Shown here: piece by piece, positions 31,601 to 39,472 of the stretch
Position numbering within the stretch: position 1 is the first letter of the stretch
How the letters are laid out: each line of letters begins with the position of its first letter
Assembly (NCBI GenBank): GCA_011033025.1
Contig: WFMF01000352.1
Location: forward strand, 1 to 64,000
Length of the DNA: 64,000 nt
Source: Beroe forskalii
Taxonomy: Eukaryota > Ctenophora > Nuda > Beroida > Beroidae
Direction: 5' to 3'
Translations under genes and position numbers: made by a program
The notes under the pieces: generated by a model
What the model saw: only the letters and a program-made list of their open reading frames with translations
What the model was told of the DNA's origin: nothing
The model's database searches: none

Positions 31601-32908
31601 AGCGTGTTTATTTCGGATTCATAATAGTGTTGATATGTGTTTAAAAATCTGTGCGCGGACATTATGCTTAGTAGCTGGCGAGTAAGCCATAAAAATGAGG
31701 AGCCACAACTCGGTATAAAACAAATTATGTGCATGTGAACTTGTTACATCCATCAACGACGACAACATACGATTTCTCCTATTTTGTATTAAATCACGGT
31801 TTAATATTAGAATTACCATCGATCGGTTGTTGAAACGATTCATGTTGCTAGTTTTCTTTCGCGAAATTCTAAAATTAGATTATTATTTTGTCATATGAAA
31901 ACATTAGTCGGTGGATAATGATTGGTTTAGTTTAACATAAGCACATCCATGAGACTAATACACTAAATAAATAGATGTATTGCAAAGATCCGGAGTTTTC
32001 TTGAATTATGAATAAGTATAAGTTCGGGTCATAATCAACATCGCTATCCAAGTGCTTTACAGCATATTATGCCTAATCATCGCTTTACTAATATCTAATA
32101 GTAGTAATACAGATAATTAAAGCTGTTATCAATTCATGAAGTCAGTTTAAGTTCAGTCATAAACAAAAACATTTCTACCATGCGAAATATGGGGCTCAAA
32201 TACTCGCGAAATTTGATTTTGCTATTCTCATGGAAAATATCAAAGACTGGACATTTTTGAGGAAATTGCCTCAGCTAAACCTGGATTCACCTTGGTAGCT
32301 GGTGCGACCTTCCCCTCACCTGGATATCACTCCCTCTTCACCCAACCAATTACTGTTGCCTGAACACCAAACTTTGCTATAGATTCGAAGATCAAGTCGC
32401 AGCACGCCCCTCATCATCCACCAAATCCATCATTTAGGTGGTTTGGTTTACATACATTTTGAAGGGTTTAGCAGGGATCGCAGTTCAGGGATCATTGATG
32501 TCCACGTACTCCATCTCGTTCACAGCTCCAGTCGATTTGAAAGGAGTTGCTGTTTGAAGTAACCGGAAGCAGTTGGCTTATCCGGATTTTGGACAAGAAA
32601 TTCTCCCAGGGACATTATGAATGCCTCCAGCTTTATAATAGGAAATATTCAAAATCATATAATCTAAGAAGTTATACTCACTGTAGCCCGAGTTCAAGAA
32701 GGTGCTGTCCAATCAATCTAACGGTGTCCTTTTGATGGTGCGGAATACATACTCTGCCAGACTGAGAAACGCTGTTTGATGAATGCCCGTTCTGATTGAC
32801 CACCTTGTTATTCAAGTTATTAGCAACATGATTATCTTCGTCGTCTTCTAAATTATTTGACCCGTTCGTTTCTACTTTTGAGCAATCTGGGTTACCATTG
32901 GAGTGCAT
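10424..32908 (-). CDS. WDR26: WDR26, LisH/CTLH WD40 protein (11 coding exons, span)
   Basis: WDR26 is a substrate-receptor and scaffold subunit of the GID/CTLH E3 ubiquitin ligase. Joining the exons listed separately gives about 577 residues: a low-complexity Asn/Ser-rich start (1-55), LisH (about 61-90; RLIGQHLLELGL), CTLH/CRA helices (about 90-200), the family signature MLPPRRLEGLLKQAL and LYHNT-type segment (about 211-245), then a WD40 propeller (about 260-560) with DDASVRLWGP near the end. Every exon aligns collinearly with vertebrate WDR26. All junctions are GT-AG and in phase except exon 4/5 (see that exon). The vertebrate protein has a longer N-terminus and a different C-tail. Intron 3 (10.5 kb) hosts a GPCR gene and a foldback element. 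Confidence 0.93.
10837..10966 (-). CDS. WDR26: WDR26 exon 10
   Basis: Bounded by acceptor TTTTCTCAG and donor GTGGGC. It encodes GLLLVDVASGTSIRKFHG...INSCFGGSKQQFILSGSEG and ends in phase 1. It matches the family segment VHLWDL...KYQG...SCFGG...FIASGSED. Confidence 0.95.
11091..11315 (-). CDS. WDR26: WDR26 exon 9
   Basis: A 225-nt, phase-0 exon between acceptor CATCCAG and donor GTGAGG. It encodes 75 residues including YNWEGVRLHSVATLRDNKTV and RVRSYNFQDYTDHTV, matching the WDR26 block SWEGVRVQ...[24 protein letters not shown]. Confidence 0.96.
11611..11736 (-). CDS. WDR26: WDR26 exon 8
   Basis: A 126-nt, phase-0 exon between acceptor TTTTACACAG and donor GTAAGT. It includes EDVLTCCAWSPDSRFIYTGG and QQGQFYKY, matching [25 protein letters not shown] in vertebrates. 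Confidence 0.96.
11968..12102 (-). CDS. WDR26: WDR26 exon 7
   Basis: A 135-nt, phase-0 exon between acceptor ATTTTCAG and donor GTAGGG. It encodes RYQLVEDKLINVTYSVGFIA then WSPDDTMICVCGVEKCPEAV, matching the YGVSYIAWSPDDNYLVACG blade. Confidence 0.95.
12103..14256 (-). other. WDR26 intron 6, 2.15 kb
   Basis: AT-rich intronic sequence between exons 6 and 7. No further exon, TIR element or array was recognised, apart from a short duplication of acacaatgaaaattt near 13.78-13.81 kb and tgtattatgttgtgatgata near 13.1 kb. Confidence 0.6.
14257..14395 (-). CDS. WDR26: WDR26 exon 6 (first WD blade)
   Basis: Acceptor CCCTCGCAG and donor GTATGT. With AG from exon 5 it reads RESFPTETKQILEHRDEVLH followed by CTWSNSGLFLATGALDGSLY and IWKYNPM, matching the QILTEHCNEVWFCKFSNDG blade. 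The acceptor's polypyrimidine tract is the C/T-rich strand of the adjoining minisatellite. Confidence 0.95.
14408..15353. repeat. Intronic purine/pyrimidine minisatellite (about 945 bp)
   Basis: Composite 35- and 20-bp units of the type gagtgggataagaggggagt and gataagtgggggagtg fill the 3' end of WDR26 intron 5, to within 13 nt of exon 6. The transcribed (minus) RNA is C/U-rich. That strand has almost no TAA/TAG/TGA, so all three frames are open for hundreds of codons, one of them continuous with exon 6. Confidence 0.95.
15354..16383 (-). other. Remainder of WDR26 intron 5
   Basis: Unique AT-rich intron sequence upstream of the array. A short duplication of tcctgattcctgaacccca lies just beyond the exon 5 donor at about 16330-16370. 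No exon was recognised. Confidence 0.5.
16384..16541 (-). CDS. WDR26: WDR26 exon 5
   Basis: Acceptor CTCCTCAG, donor GTTAGA. It encodes SFSPAAIMLPPRRLEGLLKQ, ALVLQANNCVYHNTEF and SSLLEDHSCSR, matching [20 protein letters not shown] and the LYHNT...DHVCSR segment. It ends in phase 2. Confidence 0.95.
16690..16825. repeat. Short tandem repeat (about 42-bp unit)
   Basis: About three copies of a unit containing ccactctaaggcaagtggca lie in WDR26 intron 4, next to the exon 4 donor. Confidence 0.85.
16846..17027 (-). CDS. WDR26: WDR26 exon 4 (donor displaced by one base)
   Basis: Acceptor CCCCTCAG, phase 1 from exon 3. It encodes GEQMQALVCLQEEITPLKHS, LPSYLMCSSPADLRSLAKW and SSRQLLVHKIQ, matching [20 protein letters not shown] and GYLMCSHAEDLRAKAEW. 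Alignment requires the exon to end at CAG before AGT of exon 5, but the sequence is CAGGGTAAGG, so the GT donor is one base late. Deleting one G of the run at 16844-16846 would give a consensus donor CAG/GTAAGG and restore frame. Confidence 0.9.
17160..17665. mobile_element. Foldback MITE beside WDR26 exon 4
   Basis: Left end gtgtgtgtatgc..acagcattccctgaggaagcatgatg (17165-17205) recurs inverted at 17620-17662. The interior is built from inverted copies of caccaatggtg and ccattggtgcc. About 500 bp, non-coding. The boundaries and target site are not resolved. Confidence 0.6.
17697..17868 (-). pseudogene. Unidentified coiled-coil exon-like segment
   Basis: An open segment after acceptor TTGCTTTCAG reads VRILVRSKDTLRSAAVHGDQ then LKQDQIQNQKTMLKLQDDLL and QKKSEQVEAVQTTVK, with donor GTGAGA. 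It is heptad-like and Gln/Lys-rich, probably coiled coil. It lies downstream of the GPCR poly(A) signals. Its donor phase (1) would splice in frame into WDR26 exon 4, so it could be an alternative WDR26 5' exon, or a retroelement-ORF1-like relic. Another open piece at 17941-18014 (MEFSLEKLYDVEKDLDTVFS) with donor GTGAGT does not join it in phase. Confidence 0.3.
18080..18093 (-). terminator. Poly(A) signals of the nested GPCR gene
   Basis: Two AATAAA hexamers on the minus strand (18080-18085, 18088-18093), about 170 nt beyond the GPCR stop codon. This supports independent 3' end formation inside the WDR26 intron. Confidence 0.6.
18260..22000 (-). CDS. Large LDLa-rich class A GPCR (LGR/RXFP-type 7TM), single exon
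   Basis: 1246 residues without introns. N-terminal hydrophobic signal (1-33; Met12 is an alternative start with a better signal peptide). Residues 63-110 resemble the start of an SRCR domain (GRFFQVC...ALCRAQGY). A long Cys-rich, N-glycosylatable ectodomain follows, with LDLa repeats at about 380-408, 504-534, 790-817 (LCNLVDDCGDGSDENGC) and 820-850, and a degenerate one near 629-657. Seven TM helices span 862-1210: NFGDLMTGLYLLLI in TM2, TDFLCWIPF in TM6, LPINSCINPLIY in TM7, all typical of glycoprotein-hormone/relaxin (LGR) receptors. There are no LRRs. The TM3 end reads FLSVFRVLNI, so the acidic DRY/ERW residue is missing. The TM4-TM5 loop is about 90 residues. Ligand unknown. It lies inside WDR26 intron 3, same strand. 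Confidence 0.93.
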   Translation of the reverse strand: MISLLIRVRVLMWHALPLLMALITASTVHVGSCSRSIDFTDIHFNLLDTRTQDFNRTRRPSAGVLMVELAGRKGRFFQVCPSSLPSAVSDALCRAQGYERAVAVLPVGAPATDKGVDILGFAMEHDFMNPPFITMQCPGDARGMEECSYSFTDDIEACFILSSMIKDGETNLFDFVYAIGLVCQPKVDVCKVLPYNRFMKAKCHDIETDFMSFSVYRCANSDQYYMFRTGDFMSPTTLWNDYVWGSCPRDPLNYQTCGLQGGGAPVHSQIGTLCGEVMCHFRRGENRSLPGLYRNTLKALPVFNRNSSEDECYKILSMGSHLDASLSCKPHLDKQVCKNMFLENEDLAFYPVICDMVCQYPDCRDEYMCNGVQYGLWCLMNGTLVHLHLLQICDGIEDCDNMSDEDYCNQPSRNGAIRCRTERGRLVAASIPPYLACWPLMHSKGKKVSFCQDYLDQVNCSDPARGVLQCAVRGFPGTVSKAVICTIKDRPALCDDGLDTQCRRTSAECFLHKHLICDGVKDCEDGADETSRECSNVLKKKCIRRYTLPRNRSHPKKFKTQSDENRTLSKGENASLQRSALAIPLLWINDGFPDCLSGEDELTSIWSTCKLFHTTRRVIDNSTCSNVFLCQQGSLDFVELSDLCDGRDKCNGEKAICFASRSIPKLYTKPILYDSYISMFYCLPGMVSIQHFSPKCVLQHFYNPNHPTYGHSDMKIMLPTSTRTCEHVFGELYVFLSCTGRCFNMSCALQPLKHDSCPGIQNKIFTKVKNSYLTFVVKQGGKFHNNFFKCDNEMCVSFDQLCNLVDDCGDGSDENGCRNHFQCKSSRFYIPLVQQCDGKVDCLDHSDECNEECGKEILSGAWLKLLAGSIGVSSVLLNTVTLVRSFLRIRDMKRAVLCNRTLSILINFGDLMTGLYLLLIYVQDSFMIGGEYCKKQSQWLSSDHCACLGILNSIGSTMSLFSMTFLSVFRVLNIRGGSLHGDTKKWKVWFITAIIIISSIAISCIPVANSLEDVFVNGLTYKDISIFVGSGSKVDHLNVLAAYFEKIINPGISWRMIRNLLDLMFSDNYGKIRGKRIHFYGNNGVCIFKFFVKSNDPQRIYVWSVITCNFACVAVISISYVLINLSAKESRKTVRGIMAGNKEAPDKHAQQLQRNITRIIITDFLCWIPFLTTCLFHSLEVVDATSLYSVFSIIILPINSCINPLIYNNFIRDKFNRCIKVIRERALENRVSPESIEMSNVSKPAQ
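22035..22071. repeat. Perfect 16-bp-arm hairpin upstream of the GPCR start
   Basis: Arms gcaatcttgggaattg and its exact complement are separated by tgagt. It lies 35 bp upstream of the first ATG of the GPCR, in its likely leader or core promoter. Confidence 0.85.
22345..22745. repeat. gtcaagttagtcaagt array
   Basis: Degenerate 5- and 10-bp units (gtcag, gtcaa, gttag) fill about 400 bp in the left part of foldback C. The inverted counterpart (gactgacat, gacttga) is at 24025-24240. Confidence 0.85.
23440..23820. repeat. 148-bp tandem repeat with conserved G/C hairpin
   Basis: Three copies, each with the hairpin tctgggggcggcagccccca (starts 23470, 23618, 23766, exactly 148 bp apart) followed by agaagccagacgttctg. 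A fourth, variant hairpin (tctgggggtaagcccccaga) is at 22924-22943. The intervening DNA at 23005-23345 has poly-C/poly-G runs and repeats of gttttcaaaaggcccccc. Confidence 0.85.
24025..24240. repeat. gactgacatgactgacata array
   Basis: Inverted counterpart of the gtcaagtcagt array at 22.35-22.75 kb, within foldback C. Confidence 0.85.
24268..24835. repeat. tgtcccaattgtccca array
   Basis: About 10-bp units tgtcccaatt and tgtcccattt, with an inverted block gggacaattgggaca at 24310-24366. The two ends (ctgtcccaattgtccctgtc at 24268 and its complement near 24815) are themselves inverted copies, so this is a smaller foldback inside element C. Confidence 0.85.
25100..27430 (-). other. WDR26 intron 3, 5' part; no gene seen
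   Basis: AT-rich DNA with short frames on both strands and no recognised domain or array. A small hairpin (gccccttcggggc) lies near 26008. A 32-bp duplicate of the exon 3 end lies at 27432-27463. Confidence 0.5.
27432..27463 (-). repeat. Duplicated end of WDR26 exon 3 with splice donor
   Basis: The 32 bp covering the last exon 3 codons and the GTAGAATAT donor (27522-27553) are repeated exactly here, about 90 bp downstream in the intron. The copy lacks the upstream part of the exon, so it is a decoy donor context rather than a second exon. Confidence 0.8.
27531..27633 (-). CDS. WDR26: WDR26 exon 3
   Basis: Acceptor CTCCCCCACAG, donor GTAGAA, phase 0 in and phase 1 out. It encodes AMSVFTQLCEPNDPGVTDMK then YKILEQKYLELLEK, matching LLLQQKYLEYLEDG of the vertebrate CTLH region. 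Confidence 0.93.
27660..27780. repeat. Degenerate 36-bp repeat in WDR26 intron 2
   Basis: Three to four diverged copies of a unit like gtagaaaaagggacagttgt + ctcagctt lie just upstream of exon 3. A 22-bp duplication (aaaaagaggaaaacttgtgt) follows at 27885-27935. Confidence 0.7.
27947..28046 (-). CDS. WDR26: WDR26 exon 2
   Basis: Acceptor CTCGTTTCAG, donor GTGAGT. With CA from exon 1 it reads HKTVDKLVEEGGSALEHPLA and SQLRNHILSGEWEA, matching [20 protein letters not shown] and KFRNHVMEGDW, the LisH-CTLH junction. Confidence 0.95.
28085..28342. repeat. 18-bp minisatellite (actatacattttaagtgc)
   Basis: About fourteen copies of an 18-bp unit in WDR26 intron 1, starting about 40 bp upstream of exon 2. 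Because 18 is a multiple of three, open frames of repeating six residues arise on the minus strand; they are artefacts. Confidence 0.95.
28343..32681 (-). other. WDR26 intron 1 (about 4.6 kb with the array)
   Basis: AT-rich, with no recognised exon. A plus-strand open frame of 168 codons (29360-29866) ends inside a palindrome and has no recognisable domain. The stretch also holds acgtacgt-rich palindromes near 28862-28912 and the 100-bp palindrome at 29743-29842. Confidence 0.5.
29743..29842. repeat. 100-bp near-perfect palindrome
   Basis: The left arm starts ctgcctgtactgcccagctt and the right arm ends aagctgggcagtacatgcag. The arms are about 48 bp with one substitution and a 2-nt length difference, meeting at gtacccgtac. 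It lies in WDR26 intron 1. Confidence 0.9.
32682..32908 (-). CDS. WDR26: WDR26 exon 1 (first coding exon seen)
   Basis: Encodes a Asn/Ser/Asp-rich start then DTVRLIGQHLLELGLH, the start of LisH, ending in phase 2 at donor GTGAGT. The ATG at 32908 is the first in-frame Met, but the open frame continues upstream to about 32990 and reads EEGSPPPPAKRVRISSD before it, which looks coding (NLS-like). Either an upstream exon (acceptor TTTTAG at about 32988) or a non-ATG start supplies more protein. Confidence 0.85.
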
Positions 32909-33472
32909 GTCACTTGAAATACGAACTCGTTTGGCAGGGGGAGGCGGTGAACCTTCTTCCCCTGCTCGGTTATGAGAGTCCAGACCTAAAACTAATCAGT
33001 CCCGTGGGTTCCCTCGCAAACCGAAAGTGGCTTGCTGGGATTTTGAGCACCCACGAAAACGAAAACAAACACACACCACACTCAGAGATCCTTCGTTGGT
33101 GGAGGTTTCGTTGATGGCGGCTTGGATTTAACTGATCACACTGCTTCCATATAGAGCTTTAAAAGAAGGAGTCGAACGCCTGTGAGTCGGGGATATTCTT
33201 TTCTTAGCCACGATGAAACAAGTTAACGAAAACAATTTGGACGCAATGAATGATCCCTCAGTTAAATCTAACGGATATTCGCAAAGTTATTTGGAGTATC
33301 ATCATATTTTTGCGCGGCGCTGTCGTATCGGTTCGTTTCATTAAAAAGTTGGAAACAAACTGTCAGGCCTTTGAAACTTTTCAGATGTTGATCGCTTTCA
33401 ACAATATTTCGGATTCAAATATCAAACAGAAAAAGCATCTATGTTAAATTAAGACACAAAACTTAGGCGCCC

Positions 33473-33697
33473 GTAACGTTCGTCGGTCGATCGATTGGAA
33501 TTGGTTGATCGATCAACTCCATTTGAACGAATGATGTGTTTTAATGCTCCCTGTTTACTTGAATCGTGTTTAAATGAGCAATATTTAGTTGTTTCCCTAC
33601 TAGCTTTAAGATTTTCTATTAAAAACACATCAATATCAGTCGATCAAATGAAGTTGATCGATCGACCAATTCCATTCGATCGACCAACGAACGTTAC
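33473..33697. mobile_element. Small MITE with long terminal inverted repeats
   Basis: Left end taacgttcgtcggtcgatcg...gatcgatcaactccatttga (33474-33530) is repeated inverted at 33640-33696. About 225 bp; the TIRs are about 57 bp with few mismatches; the spacer is AT-rich and non-coding. The class is not determined. Confidence 0.7.
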
Positions 33698-33699
33698 AT

Positions 33700-36600
33700 G
33701 CACCTTAAAATTATTTTGGCCAGCAGATATGAAAAAACTATCAATTTCGGATTTGTTTAAACTGGTCTGAAAATTAAGCTAAGAGCGTCGACTGACGTTG
33801 CCCGTCTATTTCTTCTGACTGGATGGCTATCAAGAGCACAAAGTGACGTCCAAATGTGGAACGTTGCGCCGCGCGCGAGGATAGGGTAACATCCTACGAG
33901 TCAGACAACGTCTGGCAACAAATTATATAATGGCACGCAAAAATAAAATACGTACGTACGTGCGCTGCGCGGATTAATTTCTTAATTGCTCCAAACGCGC
34001 ATTAACTTTCACAAAAATGTCATAAATCATCCGCACGCGCCGGACAAACCGTGTTATTTCTGGGAGCTAGCAAACATGTGGTTGATCATCATGCTATTGT
34101 AATTAGAATCACATGCGTGTGTACACAGAAATACACTAGCTATGTGTAAGTAGTTAGTTGCGACGTTTAATGCTAGTACCATGGCTAGCGAGGCCAGATC
34201 ACGAGCTAACTTGGCAGTGCTGAGGCCGAAGAAAATCATTTCCTCGACAAGTGTTACATTTTAGGGGAAATAACCGGCCAGTACCAGGTAATGTTGTGCA
34301 CGTGACCATACGATAACGGAAGATGGATGCCATTACTTCATCTAATAGGAAAGATCTCTTCACTGCGAATGTCTGACCCTTTCGCCATAACCCCAACTGA
34401 ATTAAACCTGACCTTGACCCAGCCTTATCCACTTTTTAGACCAATACATACTATAATGGTCGGGCTTTGTGGATGTAGTGTCAAAGACCCAAAGACAAAG
34501 TGGTAAAGCTTGCAGATCGGTAAACGAACGAAGGCTCGCAAAGCATCGTCTTTCACTTCAAATAATTCGAGCAGTGTAAAGCTATGACGTGAATTCTGCG
34601 CTACCAGTCGTTAAATATTGAAGTTGATTCATACAATGGAAGTGAAAATCATTAACTTAATCATGAGAATAAAATAAAATATTTCATGTGAACAATATTT
34701 TTATTATCAATATATAAATAGAGCTGGTATTCTACATTCTGATTGAAATATAAATAAAAGAGATTTTGAAAGCGAAATTAATCTTAAAATAATGATATAT
34801 CGATATTTTCAACGTTAAATTATTGTCATGTAAATTTGTCATATCATCAAGATAACATATCAATAATGTAAGATACACACAATTGTGTGCAGTAACAGAA
34901 ATGCGCCTTTTAAAATCATTTTGAGTTACTCTTTTTAGAGCTGAAATAACAGAATCGCAGATCACATTCATGCATATCTTCAGATAACAAACAACGTAAT
35001 AACAGTTAAGTTAATATTTATTATTTTCTCATGTTGTTCCATGTAAATGAATTTAGATATCTTATTTTGGTGGTATTACTTATAAATAAGTTTTAAAATT
35101 ACACATAATGGATTTATAAAATAGTGTAGGATAAAATTGAAGTATATCTTAGTAGATAACATAACCATATCGGACTATCAATCATCCATTTAAAGATTTA
35201 ATCCAGCCTTTAAATACTAATAGCTCATGTTTGAAATTGGCCGGCCTAGGAACATGACCTGAACTTTTAGCTATTGGCTCATTGCAACTATCAGTAGATT
35301 AAGTCGCCTAAAACTGCAAATCTCGAAATAATAAATATCATTTTTAGATGAATTGACAGAAATTTAAGATACGTGACGTTGGCGGTCAATTGTGTGAGCA
35401 TTGATACTAAATTGATCACAATATTATAACCGGATATGACAACGTGATTTAACAGCACTGTATATTGGTACATTGGAGCATGTGCCCAAATCTTTTACAT
35501 CATAATCAGAGATAAAACAACTAACTTTTAACTCAACTCAGGTAACAAGCAATCAGATCAAACATTCTAGGGTAATTCAGAATTTATTAGGATGCAGCTT
35601 TGAAAATCCAAACAATAGGTATATCATATATCTAAGAAGCCCTGCTTGATTCAAGATTTGATCAATTAATTTTAAATTGCAGCCCAGTCATCAATAAAAC
35701 TATGGGAAAGTTCAGAAATCGCTATCATTTTAAGATTAAATCTAGGTTCAAACATCATACCAATGATAAAGTTGGCATTGGTATCGTGGTCATGATCCAT
35801 AATGTAAAAAAGATGCATCTCAATAAGTCAATTCTCAAATTAAAACAAGTAGCACCCTTTTTGAATTCAGTGGTCTGTACTGTACAACATTGCATTCTTT
35901 TTTCAATCAAATAAATTGTCATCAAGTACGACTTCTAGGAAGCGAAGTAGCATTCACCTAATAAAGCAATAATGGAACTTTCAATCATCACACATTTAAT
36001 CAACCGTACTGCTATGAAATTGGATGGCTCATATTTTAATTAAGTTATCACCGAGGGGGTTACCATAAGAAAACGCTTCCTGTTATTGTAAAAAATACAC
36101 TCGCAATAGTCGTGACTACTTTACTAGGAGGTTCCAAATCGCTCAAATATTTATTACGTGATATTTGATTAATTGTTAACGGCATCTTTAACCGAATTGC
36201 ATGCAACACGACTGAAAGTTGTACCTGACTTCACATATGCACGGGAGTGGTACAATGTTTATTAAAATCTAAATAAGGAAATACTTCGCAAAATCAGTGT
36301 TAACTAAGTGTGGTTATCCGTGATGCCTAAATATTCAAACTGAGCAGTCAATATATCGGTGTATTTAGTTCATATAATATATATGTAATAGGATCAATTC
36401 ATCAGGAAATCAAAACCATATAATATATATTATGTAGTTGAAACTGGTTACGTCAAATGGACCATTTACCCTGATTTTAATTCCCTTTGAATTCTTCATA
36501 TATTTAATATAGATCACCACTCCAAACTGACCGGACGGTATTAATAATATATCCACTGAATCGGATCCAGGTCGTCATCCCCTGAAGATGTGTACCACCC

Positions 36601-38440
36601 GGGTGATGTATTGTCTGCAGATGGGGCACTCCTGAAACTACTTGGTGTTAGATGTATATAATGTACATGATATATAGTGCACATAATGTATGATGTATAA
36701 TGTATTTAAAGTACATAATTCGAGATGATGTCAGTTAGCAGTGCAGTATCTGCAGAATTAGGGCACTCGGCACTCCTGAAATTTAACTGGTAGTAGAAAT
36801 AATACAAGATGATGTCAGTTAGTTTGACGAAAATGGTCAAAATATCAAGATAATTAATAGCCTTGGTGACCTCATTCAATTCATCGAGTGTCTAACTTCT
36901 AGGAAAGTTTACTCATCCTATCTTTCTTCGCGTCTAGATGTGTATAGATCAAGTACAGTGGTACCAATCTTTAATAAACCAGCATTAATCAGGTTTCTTT
37001 GAATATATAACCACTAGACCACTACTAGATATAAAAGATTGCCTGATCCAGGTTACAATAATATTTAGATCAACAGACTACAGTACTATCTTACTATACA
37101 TATGTACTAGGCAAAATGCTAAAATGTTATGATATTCACGGTTTATTATGTATATTTTATGTACATATATCGCCTAAGATAAATATAATCACCATGTGTC
37201 TTAGAGATCAGGTGTAGACTAAGCCTCTGAGAATATTAGATGGTGTGAAAAGTGGGTCCAACTAATCGAATCTCAACCATCAGAGAGAGGAAGAGAGAAG
37301 GGATATATAAATAGAGGCCCCAATGCCCCATGATAAAAGAGGTAGTTAGAAAGGTAATTTTGAATTGTACATTGTTGAAATTGGGACAATTATGATGTAT
37401 GGCACGGTACTTGAAATTCACGTTTCGAAAATCCTGTAAATTCAATTTTCTGAGAAAATGCTTGGCATAATAGCTTTTTTTCAACCTTTTAAATTTTAAG
37501 TAAAGAGCCCTTTACAGGAGGTGATTATGGCACATTGTAAGATTGGAGAGACGTGGAGTAAAAGCGTCAGGAATTAGTATAATCTTTTTGATTGACCACT
37601 TGGCGAGTGTCTTGGCAATAATCTAGGGAATCTAGCAAGGATCGTCAAAGGAAGATTCATGCCATCAATGATCCTCGGTAGAACGTTAATCCTAGGTAAA
37701 TAAAATGAGTATGGTAGATCATAGCAGTGAAAGGTTTTGGACTGGTTTGAACAGCGGTTACAGCGGTCGATTGATTTGATGAACTCAATCCAGTCAATAT
37801 GTCAATATAGGCATACTATCCCAGTTCATGAATGCCTTCCGCACTCCGTATACTTGGCACAAGGCCAACAATTGGTGCTGCTTTTGTCAACTTCTAATAT
37901 AAGAGCAATTTCCTCTACAGTACAACTTATATGCTGCTTCATTCCCAATTCATTTGGGATAATGGTTTCAAGTGTGCGCTAATATCCGAACAAAAACAGC
38001 CGCCGTCATATTGTAATCTTGTAATGATGTTCAAGTATCATTTCGGTGGTGAGTATAGGGTAACTTCTATAGAAATTTCTAAGTGGACAAAAGAAATATA
38101 AGCTACAAAGACATCCGTGCTTACTGGTTTTTAATCGGGAACTACATTACATCACTGTCGATAGGTAAAGGGTAACTCCTGATAGTAATTCCTAAGTGGA
38201 TTAAGTAAATACTAAATAATTTTACTACAAAGAGATCCCTGGTTTTCAATCGGGAACTACATTACATCACTATCAATATAATATCGGGCTATGGCGCAGC
38301 ATTATGTAATGTAGCATAGAAAGAGATTTTCTGAAGCTTCCTTCTGCCACACGTGGAAACTCAGGACAAAGTAAACCCTCTCCCACATGGTGTGTAGTAC
38401 ACACAAAGCATGGGATGATGACGTTTTTATAAGGATTTAA
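33700..38440. other. AT-rich gene-free stretch
   Basis: Only short frames without recognisable domains. 33825-33875 is shared in inverse with 50660-50705 (gacgtccaaatgtggaacgt). A tata/gtac-rich patch lies at 36650-36720. Confidence 0.45.
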
Positions 38441-38453
38441 AATGATCAATTAG

Positions 38454-38531
38454 TGACGTCATTGTCAGGGTTTAAAATGGTGCATTAGTGACGTCATTAT
38501 CAGGGCTTTAAATGGTGAATTGATGACGTGA
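38454..38531. repeat. Tandem CRE-containing repeat
   Basis: About 35-bp unit TGACGTCATTNTCAGGG + NTTNAAATGG with perfect TGACGTCA at 38454-38461 and 38489-38496, then a variant TGACGTGA at 38524. A further copy is at 39086-39125 and a diverged inverse copy near 42050-42110. Confidence 0.75.
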
Positions 38532-39367
38532 GACGCCTCATGAGTTTGCCCATCATATTACAGATCTCCATGCGATAGTTTAACAGTTGAACTCGGGATC
38601 ATGGCGTTACCATGGCAACAGAAAGCTTGGCAAGTAGTTACTGAGCGCGTACACACAGGAGGGAGATCATGTATTTTAGGTATGTATGTTTGTATGTGTA
38701 CATTTCATTTTAATAAGTTGAGAGTTCACTGTATGTGTGTATGGTGTGTATGTCAGTGATTAATAAACACATTGTATATTGCCAAACATGATATAATCAT
38801 GTAGCTTGTATACTGTATAGGGGCCACCTTGTATGGCATATGCAGTAAAACACATTCAAGGTACATATAATTTAGACTTTTAGAGCCAGGTACATATTTA
38901 GACTTTTAGAGTCTGGTGCTTCAAGGTACATTCAGACTCCTAGAGTGGTTACGAACATTAAGTACAGTACAGAGCATGTCTGTTTCATGCGCGTTTAGAT
39001 CTCACAGTAATTCTCTGTACTCGTAAATCATTTAGATGTACAGCTCAATACACTTGGTCACGCACCATTGGTAGGCGGTTGGGCGTGACGTCATTATCAG
39101 GGATTAAAATGGTGAGTTGATGACGCTGAAACGCCTATTGTTCGTGCGCGGCGCACCACTTTACACGCATGAGCAGCTTACTGCTAATAGTGCGAGGGTT
39201 TCGTGAAACGGTTCGCACTGATCTGTGCTTCCTGAATTCCTGTTTCCGGTCGAAAATTTATAATTATTGTTCGCATGAGGAATGCACGCAGCGAAACACA
39301 TGATTACGCAATGAGCGAGAGATGCCACGCCGACTGAAGTGCAAGATTCCACATAAAGTAAGAAACG

Positions 39368-39472
39368 ACCGGTTAACCGAACTGAAATCGAAACACCGGT
39401 TAACCGGGCATTTTTAGCAGACCCAAACTGAAACCGTAACCGGATTAATTGACAAATGGTAACCGGTCGTTT
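39368..39472. promoter_or_regulatory. Cluster of CCGGTT/AACCGG motifs
   Basis: Five to six CCGGTT or AACCGG half-sites in about 105 bp (accggttaaccg twice, gtaaccggat, gtaaccggtc). The outer copies are in inverse orientation. AACCGGTT-type sites bind Grainyhead/CP2 factors. It may alternatively be a small inverted-repeat element. Confidence 0.3.
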
